The notes under the pieces were generated by a model. The model searched no databases and had not been told where the DNA came from. It worked only from the letters and a program-made list of their open reading frames with translations. Positions 1-8,819 of a stretch of 64,000 nucleotides of DNA are shown in pieces. The position numbers and the translations under genes were made by a program. Each line of letters starts with the position of its first letter. The first letter of the stretch is position 1. This DNA comes from Burkholderia glumae LMG 2196 = ATCC 33617 (lineage in GTDB: Bacteria > Pseudomonadota > Gammaproteobacteria > Burkholderiales > Burkholderiaceae), in assembly GCF_000960995.1 (NCBI RefSeq), contig NZ_CP009434.1, forward strand, positions 2,604,001 through 2,668,000. Direction: 5' to 3'.

Positions 1-950
1 TCCGCCAGGCGCGCAGCCGGTTCAAGGCCGGCACGCTCGACCTGGACGGCTACCGCGCCGCGATGCGCGCCGAGATCGCGCGCAGCGTGCGCGAGCAGGA
101 ACGCCTCGGGCTCGACGTGCTGGTCCACGGCGAAGCGGAGCGCAACGACATGGTCGAATACTTCGGCGAGCAGCTCGACGGCTACGCGTTCAGCCAGTTC
201 GGCTGGGTGCAGTCCTACGGCTCGCGCTGCGTGAAGCCGCCGATCCTGTTCGGCGACATCAGCCGCCCGAAGGCGATGACGGTCGAGTGGATCGCCTATG
301 CGCAGTCGCTGACGCCAAAGCCGATGAAGGGCATGCTGACCGGCCCCGTCACGCTGCTGAACTGGTCGTTCGTGCGTGACGACCAGCCGCGCTCGGTGTC
401 GTGCCGCCAGCTCGCGCTGGCGATCCGCGAGGAAGTGATCGATCTCGAGAAGGCCGGCGTGAGCGTGATCCAGATCGACGAGGCCGCGCTGCGCGAAGGC
501 CTGCCGCTGCGTCGCGCGCAGTGGGCCGACTACCTGGGCTGGGCAGTCGACGCGTTCCGCATCAGTGCCAACGGCGTGCGCGACGAGACGCAGATCCACA
601 CCCACATGTGCTATTCGGAGTTCAACGACATCATCGCGTCGATCGCCGAGATGGACGCCGACGTCATCACGATCGAGACATCGCGCTCCGACATGGAGCT
701 GCTCGACGCGTTCGACGACTTCAAGTACCCGAACGAGATCGGGCCGGGCGTGTACGACATCCATTCGCCGAACATCCCGACCGAGCAGCAGATCGTCGCG
801 TTGATGAAGAAGGCGGCCGAGCGCGTGCCCGCCGAGCGCCTGTGGGTCAACCCGGACTGCGGCCTGAAGACCCGCCAATGGGCCGAGGTGATTCCGGCGC
901 TGACCAACATGGTGTCGGCGGCGAAGGCGCTGCGCAGCCAGAGTCGGTAG
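1..950 (+). CDS. metE: MetE C-terminal part, cobalamin-independent methionine synthase (5' end outside window)
   Basis: The gene enters from the left edge (first full codon at position 3) and ends at TAG 948-950. It encodes the C-terminal catalytic barrel that transfers methyl from 5-methyltetrahydropteroyltri-glutamate to homocysteine as the last step of methionine synthesis in the cytoplasm. The zinc-site motifs are all visible: HTHMCYSEF (His and Cys ligands), the Glu in VITIETSRSDMELLD, and NPDCGLKTR with the final Cys ligand near the C-terminus. The ending about 30 residues after NPDCGLKTR is normal for the family. The N-terminal half and any MetR-type control region lie outside the window. 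Confidence 0.97.
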   Translation, partial: RQARSRFKAGTLDLDGYRAAMRAEIARSVREQERLGLDVLVHGEAERNDMVEYFGEQLDGYAFSQFGWVQSYGSRCVKPPILFGDISRPKAMTVEWIAYAQSLTPKPMKGMLTGPVTLLNWSFVRDDQPRSVSCRQLALAIREEVIDLEKAGVSVIQIDEAALREGLPLRRAQWADYLGWAVDAFRISANGVRDETQIHTHMCYSEFNDIIASIAEMDADVITIETSRSDMELLDAFDDFKYPNEIGPGVYDIHSPNIPTEQQIVALMKKAAERVPAERLWVNPDCGLKTRQWAEVIPALTNMVSAAKALRSQSR

Positions 951-1015
951 GGCGCGATGTCGTCCACTACCGTGTACACTCGGCCCGATTCAATGGATAG
1001 CCCGGGGAGGCTGCG

Positions 1016-1540
1016 ATGGAGATCCGCGACGCGCGCGAGCAGGATGTGGCAGGCATCACGGCAATCTACAACGATGCCGTGATGAACACGCTGGCGATCT
1101 GGAACGAGACTGCCGTGGACACGGCGAACCGCACCGCCTGGCTGGCCGATCGCGGCCGCGCCGGCTACCCGGTGCTGGTGGCCGTGGACGCTGCGCAGCA
1201 GGTACTCGGCTACGCGTCGTTTGGCGACTGGCGCCCGTTCGACGGCTTCCGCGCCACCGTCGAGCACTCGATCTACGTGCGCGCCGACCAGCGCGGCAAC
1301 GGCATCGGCCGGCAGCTGATGGTGGCGCTGATCGAACGCGCGCGCGCGATCGGCAAGCACGTGATGGTGGCCGGCATCGAAGCCAACAACGCCGGCTCGA
1401 TCCGGCTGCACGAAACGCTCGGCTTCCGTGACACCGGCACGCTGCGGCAGGTGGGCATGAAGTTCGGCCAGTGGCTCGACCTGACGTTCATGCAACTGAC
1501 GCTCGACACGCGGGCGACGCCGCAGGCGAAGCTGCCTTGA
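1016..1540 (+). CDS. GNAT N-acetyltransferase, phosphinothricin/methionine-sulfone acetyltransferase type
   Basis: 174 residues, the usual length of the Pat/Bar/YncA group that acetylates the amino group of glutamate or methionine analogues with acetyl-CoA. The acetyl-CoA pyrophosphate loop QRGNGIG is at residues 92-98, and the family signature TVEHSIYV just before it (residues 81-88) contributes the conserved acidic residue. The late motif EANNAGSIRLHETLGF is typical of this subfamily. The ATG is preceded by a strong GGGGAGG ribosome binding site. It sits alone, 65 bp after metE on the same strand, and may be cotranscribed. The true substrate cannot be read from sequence. Confidence 0.9.
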   Translation: MEIRDAREQDVAGITAIYNDAVMNTLAIWNETAVDTANRTAWLADRGRAGYPVLVAVDAAQQVLGYASFGDWRPFDGFRATVEHSIYVRADQRGNGIGRQLMVALIERARAIGKHVMVAGIEANNAGSIRLHETLGFRDTGTLRQVGMKFGQWLDLTFMQLTLDTRATPQAKLP

Positions 1541-1756
1541 GACCGGCGCGCCGGCGGCCACCGTCCGCCGGCCGGCTAGCCGAACCGCCCCCGCCAGGGC
1601 CAAGCGCCCCTGCCGCCTGAGCGCGCGCCGCGCCCCGGCCCCGCCTGCTCGCCCCTTCCCGTGCGCCACGCCTCGCCGTTGCGGGTAACTCCCGATGCCG
1701 GTGCATCCCTCGCAATTTGTATGATGACCACATCACCCGACAAATCCGCTTGCTTC

Positions 1757-2461
1757 ATGTTCGAGAAAATCCCGGCGCGCGCGATGAGCGACGCCGTCGC
1801 GCAGCAGTTGCTCAGGCAGATCGAGATCGGCGGCTTCGCCGGCACCGGCAAGCTGCCGACCGAATCCGTGCTGGCGCAGCAGTTCGGCGTGAGCCGCACG
1901 GTGATCCGCGAGGCGATCTCGCGGCTCAAGAACGAAGGCGTGGTCGAGCCGCGCCAGGGCAGCGGCGTGTTCATCGCGCAGCACGGCGCGATCCGGCCAC
2001 TGCGGATCGACTACGCGGAGGCGGTGGGAACGGGCTCGCTCGTGCACCTGCTCGCGCTGCGCCGGGCAATCGAGGCCGAGGTGGCCGCCGAGGCCGCGCA
2101 GCGCCGCACCGACGCCGACCTGCAGCGCATCGACGCAGCCCTCGCGAAGATCGACGCGGCCGTGGCCGCGGGCCGCGACGGCGTGGCCGAGGACATCGCG
2201 TTTCACCGCACGATCGCCGCCGTCACCGGCAACCCCTATTTCCTGAAGACCCTGAGCTTCCTGAACCAGTACCTCGAAGCGGGCGTGATGGTCACGCGCC
2301 GCAACGAGGCGACGCGCGAGGATTTCTCGCGCCAGGTGCGCGAGGAGCACGCGGCGATCGCCGCCGCGATCCGCGCCGGCGACGCGCCGGCCGCCGGCAA
2401 CGCGGCGCGCATCCATCTGGTGAACGCCGCGCGGCGCCTGGCGCAGGCGGGCCTGGGCTGA
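1757..2461 (+). CDS. GntR/FadR-family transcriptional regulator of the tetronate cluster
   Basis: 234 residues from the chosen ATG. Residues 1-75 form the GntR winged helix-turn-helix (LPTESVLAQQFGVSRTVIRE is the classic core) and about 95-220 form an FCD ligand-binding domain, with DIAFHRTIAAVTGN carrying a conserved metal-binding His. It is the first gene of a same-strand run for four-carbon sugar-acid catabolism, 47 bp ahead of ltnD, so it most likely senses a tetronate or an oxidised intermediate and represses the cluster. In-frame ATGs at 1721 and 1724 and a start at 1661 are possible; 1757 was chosen because family members usually begin a few residues before the helix-turn-helix. No clear ribosome binding site decides it. 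Confidence 0.85.
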   Translation: MFEKIPARAMSDAVAQQLLRQIEIGGFAGTGKLPTESVLAQQFGVSRTVIREAISRLKNEGVVEPRQGSGVFIAQHGAIRPLRIDYAEAVGTGSLVHLLALRRAIEAEVAAEAAQRRTDADLQRIDAALAKIDAAVAAGRDGVAEDIAFHRTIAAVTGNPYFLKTLSFLNQYLEAGVMVTRRNEATREDFSRQVREEHAAIAAAIRAGDAPAAGNAARIHLVNAARRLAQAGLG

Positions 2462-2508
2462 TCCATTCGTCCGGCGAAGCCGGGCATCCGTTCGATACAA
2501 GGATTCAC

Positions 2509-3399
2509 ATGTCACGACAAGTAGGCGTCATCGGGCTCGGCGCGATGGGACTCGGCGTGGCGCGCTCGCTGCTGCGCGCCGGATTCCGCGTCCATGCCTG
2601 CGACGTGCGCCACAGCGTGCTCGACGCGTTCGCGGCCGAGGGCGGCATCCGCTGCGCCACCCCCGCCGAACTGGGCGCGCGGTGCGAGGTGGTGATCACG
2701 CTGGTGGTCGACGCGGCCCAGACCGACACCGTGCTGTTCGGCGAGCACGGTGCGGTGCCGGCCATGCGGCCCGGCACGGTGGTGATCTCGAGCGCCACGG
2801 TCGCGCCGGAATTCGCGCAGCAGCTCGGCGCGCGCGTCGAGGCGGCCGGCCTGCTGATGCTCGATGCGCCGGTATCCGGCGGTGCCGCGCGCGCGGCCTC
2901 GGGCCAGATGACGATGATGAGCTCGGGGCCGGCGGCCGCCTACGCGGCCTGCGAGGACGTGCTCGCGGCGATCTCGGCCAAGCTCTACCGGCTCGGCGCC
3001 GAGCATGGCGCGGGCTCGAAGGTGAAGATCATCAACCAGCTGCTGGCCGGCGTGCATATCGCGGCGGCCGCCGAGGCGATGGCGCTCGGACTGCGCGAGG
3101 GCGTGGACGCCGACGCGCTCTACGAGGTGATCACGCACAGCGCCGGCAACTCCTGGATGTTCGAGAACCGCGTGCCGCATATCCTGAACGGCGACTACGC
3201 GCCGCTTTCCGCCGTCGACATCTTCGTCAAGGATCTCGGCCTGGTGCTCGATACCGCGCGCCGCAGCAAGTTCCCGCTGCCGCTGTCGGCCACCGCGCAC
3301 CAGATGTTCATGAACGCGTCGAGCGCCGGCCACGGCGGCGAGGACGATTCCGCCGTGATCAAGACCTTCCCCGGCATCACGCTGCCACCGGCGCGCTGA
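2509..3399 (+). CDS. ltnD: L-threonate dehydrogenase (3-hydroxyisobutyrate dehydrogenase family)
   Basis: 296 residues, normal length. It oxidises L-threonate at C2 with NAD+ to 2-oxo-tetronate, the entry step of the pathway. The Rossmann motif GLGAMG is at residues 9-14, the substrate loop DAPVSGGAARAASGQM follows mid-protein, and the catalytic lysine lies in GSKVKIINQLLAGVH. AAGG (AAGGATTC) about 7 nt upstream of the ATG serves as ribosome binding site. It is followed 32 bp later by otnK. Identity as threonate rather than hydroxyisobutyrate dehydrogenase rests on the neighbouring otnK, otnC, otnI and denD. Confidence 0.92.
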   Translation: MSRQVGVIGLGAMGLGVARSLLRAGFRVHACDVRHSVLDAFAAEGGIRCATPAELGARCEVVITLVVDAAQTDTVLFGEHGAVPAMRPGTVVISSATVAPEFAQQLGARVEAAGLLMLDAPVSGGAARAASGQMTMMSSGPAAAYAACEDVLAAISAKLYRLGAEHGAGSKVKIINQLLAGVHIAAAAEAMALGLREGVDADALYEVITHSAGNSWMFENRVPHILNGDYAPLSAVDIFVKDLGLVLDTARRSKFPLPLSATAHQMFMNASSAGHGGEDDSAVIKTFPGITLPPAR

Positions 3400-3431
3400 A
3401 GCGCCGAACCGCGCCACTCGTGCTCATCGTC

Positions 3432-4727
3432 ATGACCGACTCCGCCACCCCCGCCCGTCCGCTGCTCGGCTGCATCGCCGACGATTTCACCGGCGCGACC
3501 GACCTCGCGAACATGCTCGTGAAGAGCGGCATGCGCACGATCCAGACCATCGGCGTGCCCGAACCCGGCGCGCGGCTCGACGCCGACGCGCTCGTCGTCG
3601 CGCTGAAGTCGCGCACGATCCCGGCCGCCGACGCCGTGGCCCGGTCGCTCGCCGCGCTCGCCTGGCTGCGCGGGCAGGGCTGCCGGCAGTTCTATTTCAA
3701 GTATTGCTCGACCTTCGATTCGACTGACGCCGGCAACATCGGCCCGGTGGCCGACGCGCTCGCCCGCGCGCTCGGCGCCGACGATGCGCTGGTGATTGCC
3801 TGCCCCGCGTTTCCCGAGACGGGGCGCACGATCTATCGCGGCCACCTGTTCGTCGGCGACGCGCCGCTCGACGAATCGGGCATGGAGCAGCATCCGCTCA
3901 CGCCGATGAGGGACGCGAACCTGGTGCGCGTGCTGCAGCGGCAGACGCCGTCGAAGGTCGGCCTGGTGCGCTACGACACGATCGCGCGCGGTGCCGGCGC
4001 GGTGCGCGAGGCGTTCGCGGCGCTGCGCGCCGACGGCGTGCGCTACGCGATCACCGATGCGCTGTCCGACGCGGACCTGCACACGGTGGGCGAGGCCTGC
4101 AGCGATCACCTGCTCGTGACGGGCGGCTCGGGCCTCGCGCTCGGCCTGCCGGCCAACTTCCGGCGCGCGGGCCTGCTGCGCGAGCGCGGCGACGCGGCGG
4201 CGCTGCCGCGCGTGGCGGGCGGCGCCGTGGTGCTGGCCGGCAGCGCCTCGAAGGCGACCAACGCGCAGGTGGCCGAGTGGCGCGCGAGCCGTCCGGCGCT
4301 GCGCCTCGATCCGCTCGCGATCTCGCGCGGCGAACCGGTGGTGGCCGACGCGCTCGGCTTCTTCGACGCGCAGCGGGGCGAGCCGGTGCTGATCTACGCC
4401 ACCGCCGCGCCCGACGAGGTGAAGGCGGTGCAGCAGCAGCTCGGCGCCGAGGCCGCGGGCGCGCTCGTCGAGCTGACGCTGGCCGAGATCGCGCGCGGGC
4501 TGCTCACGCGCGGCGTGCGCCGTTTCGTGGTGGCGGGCGGCGAAACCTCCGGCGCGGTGGTGCAGGCGCTCGGCGTAAGGGCGCTGCAGATCGGCGCGCA
4601 GATCGACCCCGGCGTGCCCGCCACCGCCACGCTCGACGGCCAGTTCGCGCTGGCGCTGAAGTCGGGCAATTTCGGCGCCGTCGATTTCTTCGCCAGGGCG
4701 CTGGCACGTCTGGAGAACCTCGCATGA
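3432..4727 (+). CDS. otnK: 3-oxo-tetronate kinase (DUF1537/four-carbon acid sugar kinase)
   Basis: 431 residues, full length. It phosphorylates 3-oxo-tetronate at O4 with ATP. The N-terminal substrate domain begins with the diagnostic GCIADDFTGATDLANML (residues 13-29), with the Asp-Asp pair that binds the acid sugar. The C-terminal nucleotide domain carries VAGGETSGAVVQALG. Its TGA overlaps the ATG of otnC in an ATGA arrangement, implying translational coupling of kinase and decarboxylase. A longer reading frame upstream is only a shadow of ltnD; ATG 3432 gives the family N-terminus. Confidence 0.93.
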   Translation: MTDSATPARPLLGCIADDFTGATDLANMLVKSGMRTIQTIGVPEPGARLDADALVVALKSRTIPAADAVARSLAALAWLRGQGCRQFYFKYCSTFDSTDAGNIGPVADALARALGADDALVIACPAFPETGRTIYRGHLFVGDAPLDESGMEQHPLTPMRDANLVRVLQRQTPSKVGLVRYDTIARGAGAVREAFAALRADGVRYAITDALSDADLHTVGEACSDHLLVTGGSGLALGLPANFRRAGLLRERGDAAALPRVAGGAVVLAGSASKATNAQVAEWRASRPALRLDPLAISRGEPVVADALGFFDAQRGEPVLIYATAAPDEVKAVQQQLGAEAAGALVELTLAEIARGLLTRGVRRFVVAGGETSGAVVQALGVRALQIGAQIDPGVPATATLDGQFALALKSGNFGAVDFFARALARLENLA

Positions 4728-5362
4728 GCACCGAACAGCAGCTGCGCGAAACCCTCTGCGCAGTGGGCGCGAGCCTGTTCGCGCGCGGCCACGCGGTAGG
4801 CACCGCCGGCAACCTCAGCGCGCGGCTCGACGACGGCTGGCTGATCACGCCCACCGACGCATGCCTGGGCCGGCTCGACCCGGCGCGCATCGCCAAGGTG
4901 GACCTGAACGGCCAGCCCGTGTCCGGCGACAAGCCCTCGAAGACGCTCGCGCTGCATCGCGGCATCTACGCGCGCAATCCCGAAGCGCGCGGCGTGGTCC
5001 ACACGCACTCGACCCATCTCGTCGCGCTGACGCTCGCGGGAGTCTGGCGCGACGAGGACGTGCTGCCGCCGATCACGCCGTATTACGTGATGAAGGTCGG
5101 CCATGTGCCGCTGATCCGCTACCGGCGCCCGGGCGACCCCGCCGTCGCGGCCGAGGTGGCCGCGCTGGCCGACCGCGTGCGCGGCGTGCTGCTCGAACGG
5201 CTCGGGCCGGTGGTGTGGGCGCCGTCGGTCGAGCAGGCCTCGGCGGTGCTCGAGGAGCTGGAGGAAACCGCGCGGCTGTGGCTGATGACGAACCCGAAGC
5301 CGGCGCCGCTCGACGAGCCCGCGCTCGACGAGCTGCGCCGCAGCTTCGGCGCGCGCTGGTGA
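4724..5362 (+). CDS. otnC: OtnC-type 3-oxo-tetronate 4-phosphate decarboxylase, class II aldolase family, atypical active site
   Basis: 212 residues, normal length. OtnC decarboxylates 3-oxo-tetronate 4-phosphate to dihydroxyacetone phosphate. The fold-defining N-terminus (GTAGNLSARL), KPSK segment, HTH zinc motif (His93 and His95) and the EELEETARLWL helix are all present. Two positions differ from the family as I know it (E. coli YgbL and L-fuculose-phosphate aldolase): the catalytic Glu after KPSK is Thr74, and the third zinc ligand in the usual LANHGP stretch is replaced (residues 157-162 read LERLGP). Frame and length are intact, so this may be a diverged lineage rather than a broken gene. 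It overlaps otnK by 4 nt. Confidence 0.85.
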   Translation: MSTEQQLRETLCAVGASLFARGHAVGTAGNLSARLDDGWLITPTDACLGRLDPARIAKVDLNGQPVSGDKPSKTLALHRGIYARNPEARGVVHTHSTHLVALTLAGVWRDEDVLPPITPYYVMKVGHVPLIRYRRPGDPAVAAEVAALADRVRGVLLERLGPVVWAPSVEQASAVLEELEETARLWLMTNPKPAPLDEPALDELRRSFGARW

Positions 5363-5455
5363 GGCGCGCCGACACCGCCGGCGTGAGCGCCGCGCCGCCC
5401 TGATTCACCGACGGCGCGTCCGCCATGCGGCGCGCGCAACCTGCCGGAGACTACG

Positions 5456-5812
5456 ATGATCCCGTACCGAGCCGCGGCTTCGCCCGCCACCGCCCGGGCC
5501 GCTTCGGGCGCGCTCGACGCCACCTGCCGCAAGCTGTGCGGGCGCCTCGCGCCGTTCCTGATGCCCTGCCACGTGGTAACCGACCGGAACCGCGCCGAGG
5601 TCGGCTTCGCGAAGCGGCAGATGGCGCGCGATCCGGCGTTCAGCGCGACGGTGTTCGGGCTCGGTGCAGGCCTCTTCCTCGGCTATTTCCTGTTCGCGCT
5701 GCCGAGCAAGCTGCGCATGCGCAAGGCCGGTGCGAAGGTCTGGATCGCGAGGATCATCGCGGTGCTCAGGTCGGCGCTCCCGGAGCCGATCACGCGCGCC
5801 CGGCAGCCCTGA
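5456..5812 (+). pseudogene. 5' remnant of an MFS (anion:cation symporter-type) sugar-acid transporter
   Basis: The 118-residue frame resembles only the first cytoplasmic segment and first two membrane helices of a tartrate/threonate-type MFS permease. LAPFLMPCHVVTDRNRAEVGF matches the family pattern LxPFLxLCYxxAYLDRxNVGFAK, followed by KRQMARDPAFSATVFGLGAG, FLGYFLFALPSKL and AGAKVWIARI. The first transmembrane helix has lost its hydrophobic core (VVTDRNRAEV), and homology stops after WIARI, about 300 residues short of a full transporter. otnI starts 71 bp later, so the rest is deleted. It sits exactly where an uptake gene for the tetronate cluster would be expected. Recognition is from family patterns, not a search. 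Confidence 0.7.
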
Positions 5813-5883
5813 TGCGTTTTTTCCGCCGCGCGCCGGGCCAGCCCGTGCGCGGCGCCGCTCCTCCTTCTGATGGAACCGCCGCC

Positions 5884-6660
5884 ATGCCACGCTTTGCCGC
5901 CAATCTTTCGATGATGTACCAGGAGCACCCGTTCCTCGAGCGCTTCGCCGCCGCGGCGCGCGACGGCTTCCGGGCGGTCGAGTACCTGTTCCCCTATGCG
6001 TTCCCGGCCGCCGAGCTGAAGGCGCGGCTCGACGGCGCCGGGCTCGTGCAGGCGCTGTTCAACGCCCCGCCCGGCGACTGGGCGGCCGGCGAACGCGGCA
6101 TCGCCGCGCTGCCGGGCCGCGAGGACGAATTCCGCCGCGCCGTGGAGACCGCGCTCGACTACGCGCGCGTGATCGGCAACGACAAGCTGCACGTGATGGC
6201 CGGCCTGGTGGCGGCCGATGCCGACCGCGCGCGCCACCGCGACGTCTACCTGCGCAATCTCGCCTATGCGGCGCAGGCCGCGCGGGGCGCCGGGCTGCAG
6301 GTGCTGATCGAGCCGATCAACCCGCGCGACATGCCCGGCTACTTCCTGAACCGCCAGGACGACGCGCAGGCGATCTGCCGCGAGGTGGGCGCGCCGAACC
6401 TGCGCGTGCAGTTCGATTGCTATCACTGCCAGATCGTCGAGGGCGACCTCGCGAAGAAGCTCGAACGCGACTTCGCCGGCATCGGCCACATCCAGGTGGC
6501 AGGCGTGCCCGAGCGGCACGAGCCGGACCTCGGCGAACTGAATTATCCGTACCTGTTCGCCCTGCTCGACCGGCTCGGCTACGACGGCTGGATCGGCTGC
6601 GAATACCGGCCGAAGGCCGGCACCTCCGACGGCCTCGGCTGGCTGCGCCCGTACCGGTGA
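5884..6660 (+). CDS. otnI: 2-oxo-tetronate isomerase (hydroxypyruvate isomerase family)
   Basis: 258 residues, exactly the usual size of OtnI/YgbM/Hyi TIM-barrel isomerases. It interconverts 2-oxo- and 3-oxo-tetronate, linking the dehydrogenases to OtnK. The two catalytic metal-binding glutamates are at Glu143 (LIEPIN) and Glu240 (GCEYRP), with PRDMPGYF and FDCYHCQIVEGDL as further family blocks. ATG 5884 gives the standard MPRFAANLSMM start; a longer frame upstream overlaps the transporter remnant and is not credible. The alternative name hydroxypyruvate isomerase is possible, but the neighbours favour the tetronate role. Confidence 0.93.
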   Translation: MPRFAANLSMMYQEHPFLERFAAAARDGFRAVEYLFPYAFPAAELKARLDGAGLVQALFNAPPGDWAAGERGIAALPGREDEFRRAVETALDYARVIGNDKLHVMAGLVAADADRARHRDVYLRNLAYAAQAARGAGLQVLIEPINPRDMPGYFLNRQDDAQAICREVGAPNLRVQFDCYHCQIVEGDLAKKLERDFAGIGHIQVAGVPERHEPDLGELNYPYLFALLDRLGYDGWIGCEYRPKAGTSDGLGWLRPYR

Positions 6661-6722
6661 GCCGTCGCGCCCTCGCTTCGCGCCGCGTCGCGCGCCTCTG
6701 AACCGACCCACGCACAACGCCC

Positions 6723-7694
6723 ATGAAAGTCCTGATCACCGGCGGCGCCGGCTTCCTCGGCCGCCGCCTCGCCACCCGGCTGCTGGCGCGCGGTGAACTC
6801 GCCGGCCCGGGCGGCAGGCCCGAGCCCATCGACGAACTGCTGCTGCTCGACGTGGCGCAGGCCGCCGGCTTCGACGACGCGCGCGTCACCACGCGGGTCG
6901 GCGACATCGCCGATCGCACCGTCCTGGAGCGCGCGATCGACACGCGCACCGGCGCGATCTTCCATCTCGCGGCCATCGTCAGCGGCCAGGCCGAGGCCGA
7001 TTTCGAACTCGGCATGCGCATCAACCTCGATGCGTCGCGCACGCTGCTGGAGGTGTGCCGTGCGCTCGGCCACCGCCCGCGCGTGGTGTTCACGAGCTCG
7101 GTGGCCGTCTATGGCGGCGCGCTGCCGCAAATCGTGCAGGACGACACCGCGCTCAATCCGCAATCGTCGTATGGCACGCAGAAGGCGATCGCCGAACTGC
7201 TGCTCTGCGACTACACGCGGCGCGGCTTCGTGGACGGCCGCGTGCTGCGCCTGCCCACCATCAGCGTGCGGCCGGGACGGCCGAACGCGGCGGCCTCGTC
7301 GTTCGCGAGCGGTATCATCCGCGAGCCGCTCAACGGCGTCGAATCGGTCTGCCCGGTGCCGCTCGACACGCGGCTCTGGCTGCTCTCGCCGCGCCGCGCG
7401 ATCGACGCGCTGGTGGCCGGCTGCGAGCTCGACGGCGAGCAACTCGGCAGCCGCCGCATCGTCAACCTGCCGGGGATCTCGGTCAGCGTCGGCGAGATGA
7501 TCGACGCGCTGCGCGAGGTGGCCGGCGACGCGCCCGTGGCCAGGATCCGCCACGCGATGGACCCGCGCGTGGCGGCAATCGTCGGCAGCTGGCCGGGCCG
7601 CTGGGACGTGTCGCGCGCCGCGTCGCTCGGATTCGTCGGCGACGCGGGGTTCGCCGACGTGATCCGTGCCTATCTCGAGGACGAGCGCGGCTGA
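6723..7694 (+). CDS. denD: D-erythronate dehydrogenase (NAD-dependent epimerase/dehydratase fold)
   Basis: 323 residues, full length for DenD. It oxidises D-erythronate to 2-oxo-tetronate, feeding OtnI and OtnK. The extended short-chain dehydrogenase signature is clear: nucleotide loop TGGAGFLG at residues 6-13, catalytic Tyr150 and Lys154 in SYGTQK, and a Ser in FTSSVAVYGG. It is the last gene of the cluster, 62 bp after otnI, and a GC-rich hairpin follows before the convergent hcr gene. With ltnD present too, the cell can probably feed both threonate and erythronate into central metabolism, provided something imports them. Confidence 0.92.
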   Translation: MKVLITGGAGFLGRRLATRLLARGELAGPGGRPEPIDELLLLDVAQAAGFDDARVTTRVGDIADRTVLERAIDTRTGAIFHLAAIVSGQAEADFELGMRINLDASRTLLEVCRALGHRPRVVFTSSVAVYGGALPQIVQDDTALNPQSSYGTQKAIAELLLCDYTRRGFVDGRVLRLPTISVRPGRPNAAASSFASGIIREPLNGVESVCPVPLDTRLWLLSPRRAIDALVAGCELDGEQLGSRRIVNLPGISVSVGEMIDALREVAGDAPVARIRHAMDPRVAAIVGSWPGRWDVSRAASLGFVGDAGFADVIRAYLEDERG

Positions 7695-7740
7695 TACCGC
7701 ACCCGCGTGCCGCCGGCATGGAGCGCGCCCAAGCACACCC

Positions 7741-7766
7741 CTCGCCGCCGGGCCACCGGCGGCGAG
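7741..7766. terminator. Hairpin between convergent denD and hcr
   Basis: Perfect 11-bp inverted repeat CTCGCCGCCGG / CCGGCGGCGAG around a 4-nt GCCA loop, lying in the 89-bp gap between the convergent denD and hcr genes. It could end transcription from both sides. There is no T-tract, so strength is uncertain. Confidence 0.55.
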
Positions 7767-7783
7767 CTGATGTCATGACGCGG

Positions 7784-8806
7784 CTATACGGCGAAGCGCT
7801 CGCTCGCGAACTGCGCGTCGGGCACGCCGGCCGCGAGCGCGGCCTGCCGCGCGGCCTGCACGAGCGGCGGCGGCCCGCACACATAGAGATCGGGCGGCGC
7901 GCCGGCCTGCGCGAGCGCCGCGCCCAGGGCCTCGGCCGGCGTGCCGCGAAAGCCGGCCCATGCCTCGCCGGCGCGCCACACGCACAGCTCGACGCGCAAC
8001 TGCGGCAGCGCGGCCCGCAGCCGCTCCAGTTCGTCGAGCATGAACAGCTCGCTTTCGTGGTTGACGCCGAAGAACAGCCGCGCGTCGGCCATCTCCTGGT
8101 AGTCGGCCATCCGCCGCAGCATCGACAGGATCGGCGCGAGGCCGGTGCCGCCGGCCACGAACCAGCGCGGGCGCAGGCTCTCGGCGCACAGGCCGAAGCC
8201 GCCCATCGGCAGGTGGACGGTCAGCGCGTCGCCCGGCCGGGCCCGCTCGCGCAGGTAGGTCGAAAACCAGCCGCCGGCACGCAGCCGGATCAGGAATTCG
8301 AGGCGCCCGTCCCAGTTGCTGGTATTGGCGAGCGAGTACGGCCGGCGCCGGCCGCTGCCCGGCACCTCCAGCTCCGCGAACTGGCCCGGCTCGAACTCCA
8401 CGGCCGATCCGGACACGTCGTCGGGCGCCACCTGCAGCTCCAGGCGCAGCGTGTGCTCGGCGATCGCGTCGAGCGCCGCGATCGTCGCGGCGCGCGCCGG
8501 CACCGGATGCAGCAGCACCTTGGCCGCGTCATAGGGCGCCGTGAGCCGCAGATCGCCGAGCGGCACGGTCCGGCACAGCAGCACCGCGCCGCGCTGGCCG
8601 GCCGGCAGCGCGTCGGCGCTGTAGTCGCGCATCGTGTAGCCGCCGTCGACGGCGTTCGCCTGGCACGCGCCGCAACTGCCGCGCCGGCACTGCGACGGCA
8701 GCGTGATGTCGGCCTCGGCCGCGGCTGCGAGCACGTCCTGGCCGGACTCGCAGCCGAAGTCGAAGCGTGCGCCGTCGCGCGTGGTCAGCTCGATTCGATA
8801 GCGCAT
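7784..8806 (-). CDS. hcr: 2Fe-2S/FAD NADH oxidoreductase, likely Hcp reductase
   Basis: 340 residues in three domains. A plant-type ferredoxin domain comes first (Cys40, Cys45, Cys48, Cys78; spacing CX4CX2CX29C), then an FAD domain with RRPYSLAN (about 154-161), then an NADH domain with FVAGGTGLAP near 215. This ferredoxin-first order is that of MmoC/BenC-type reductases, whereas enterobacterial Hcr has the ferredoxin last. The gene starts 13 bp after the hcp stop on the same strand, which makes electron donation to Hcp the best guess. A role with a distant oxygenase cannot be excluded from sequence. Confidence 0.85.
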   Translation of the reverse strand: MRYRIELTTRDGARFDFGCESGQDVLAAAAEADITLPSQCRRGSCGACQANAVDGGYTMRDYSADALPAGQRGAVLLCRTVPLGDLRLTAPYDAAKVLLHPVPARAATIAALDAIAEHTLRLELQVAPDDVSGSAVEFEPGQFAELEVPGSGRRRPYSLANTSNWDGRLEFLIRLRAGGWFSTYLRERARPGDALTVHLPMGGFGLCAESLRPRWFVAGGTGLAPILSMLRRMADYQEMADARLFFGVNHESELFMLDELERLRAALPQLRVELCVWRAGEAWAGFRGTPAEALGAALAQAGAPPDLYVCGPPPLVQAARQAALAAGVPDAQFASERFAV

Positions 8807-8819
8807 CGCACCGCCCCGC

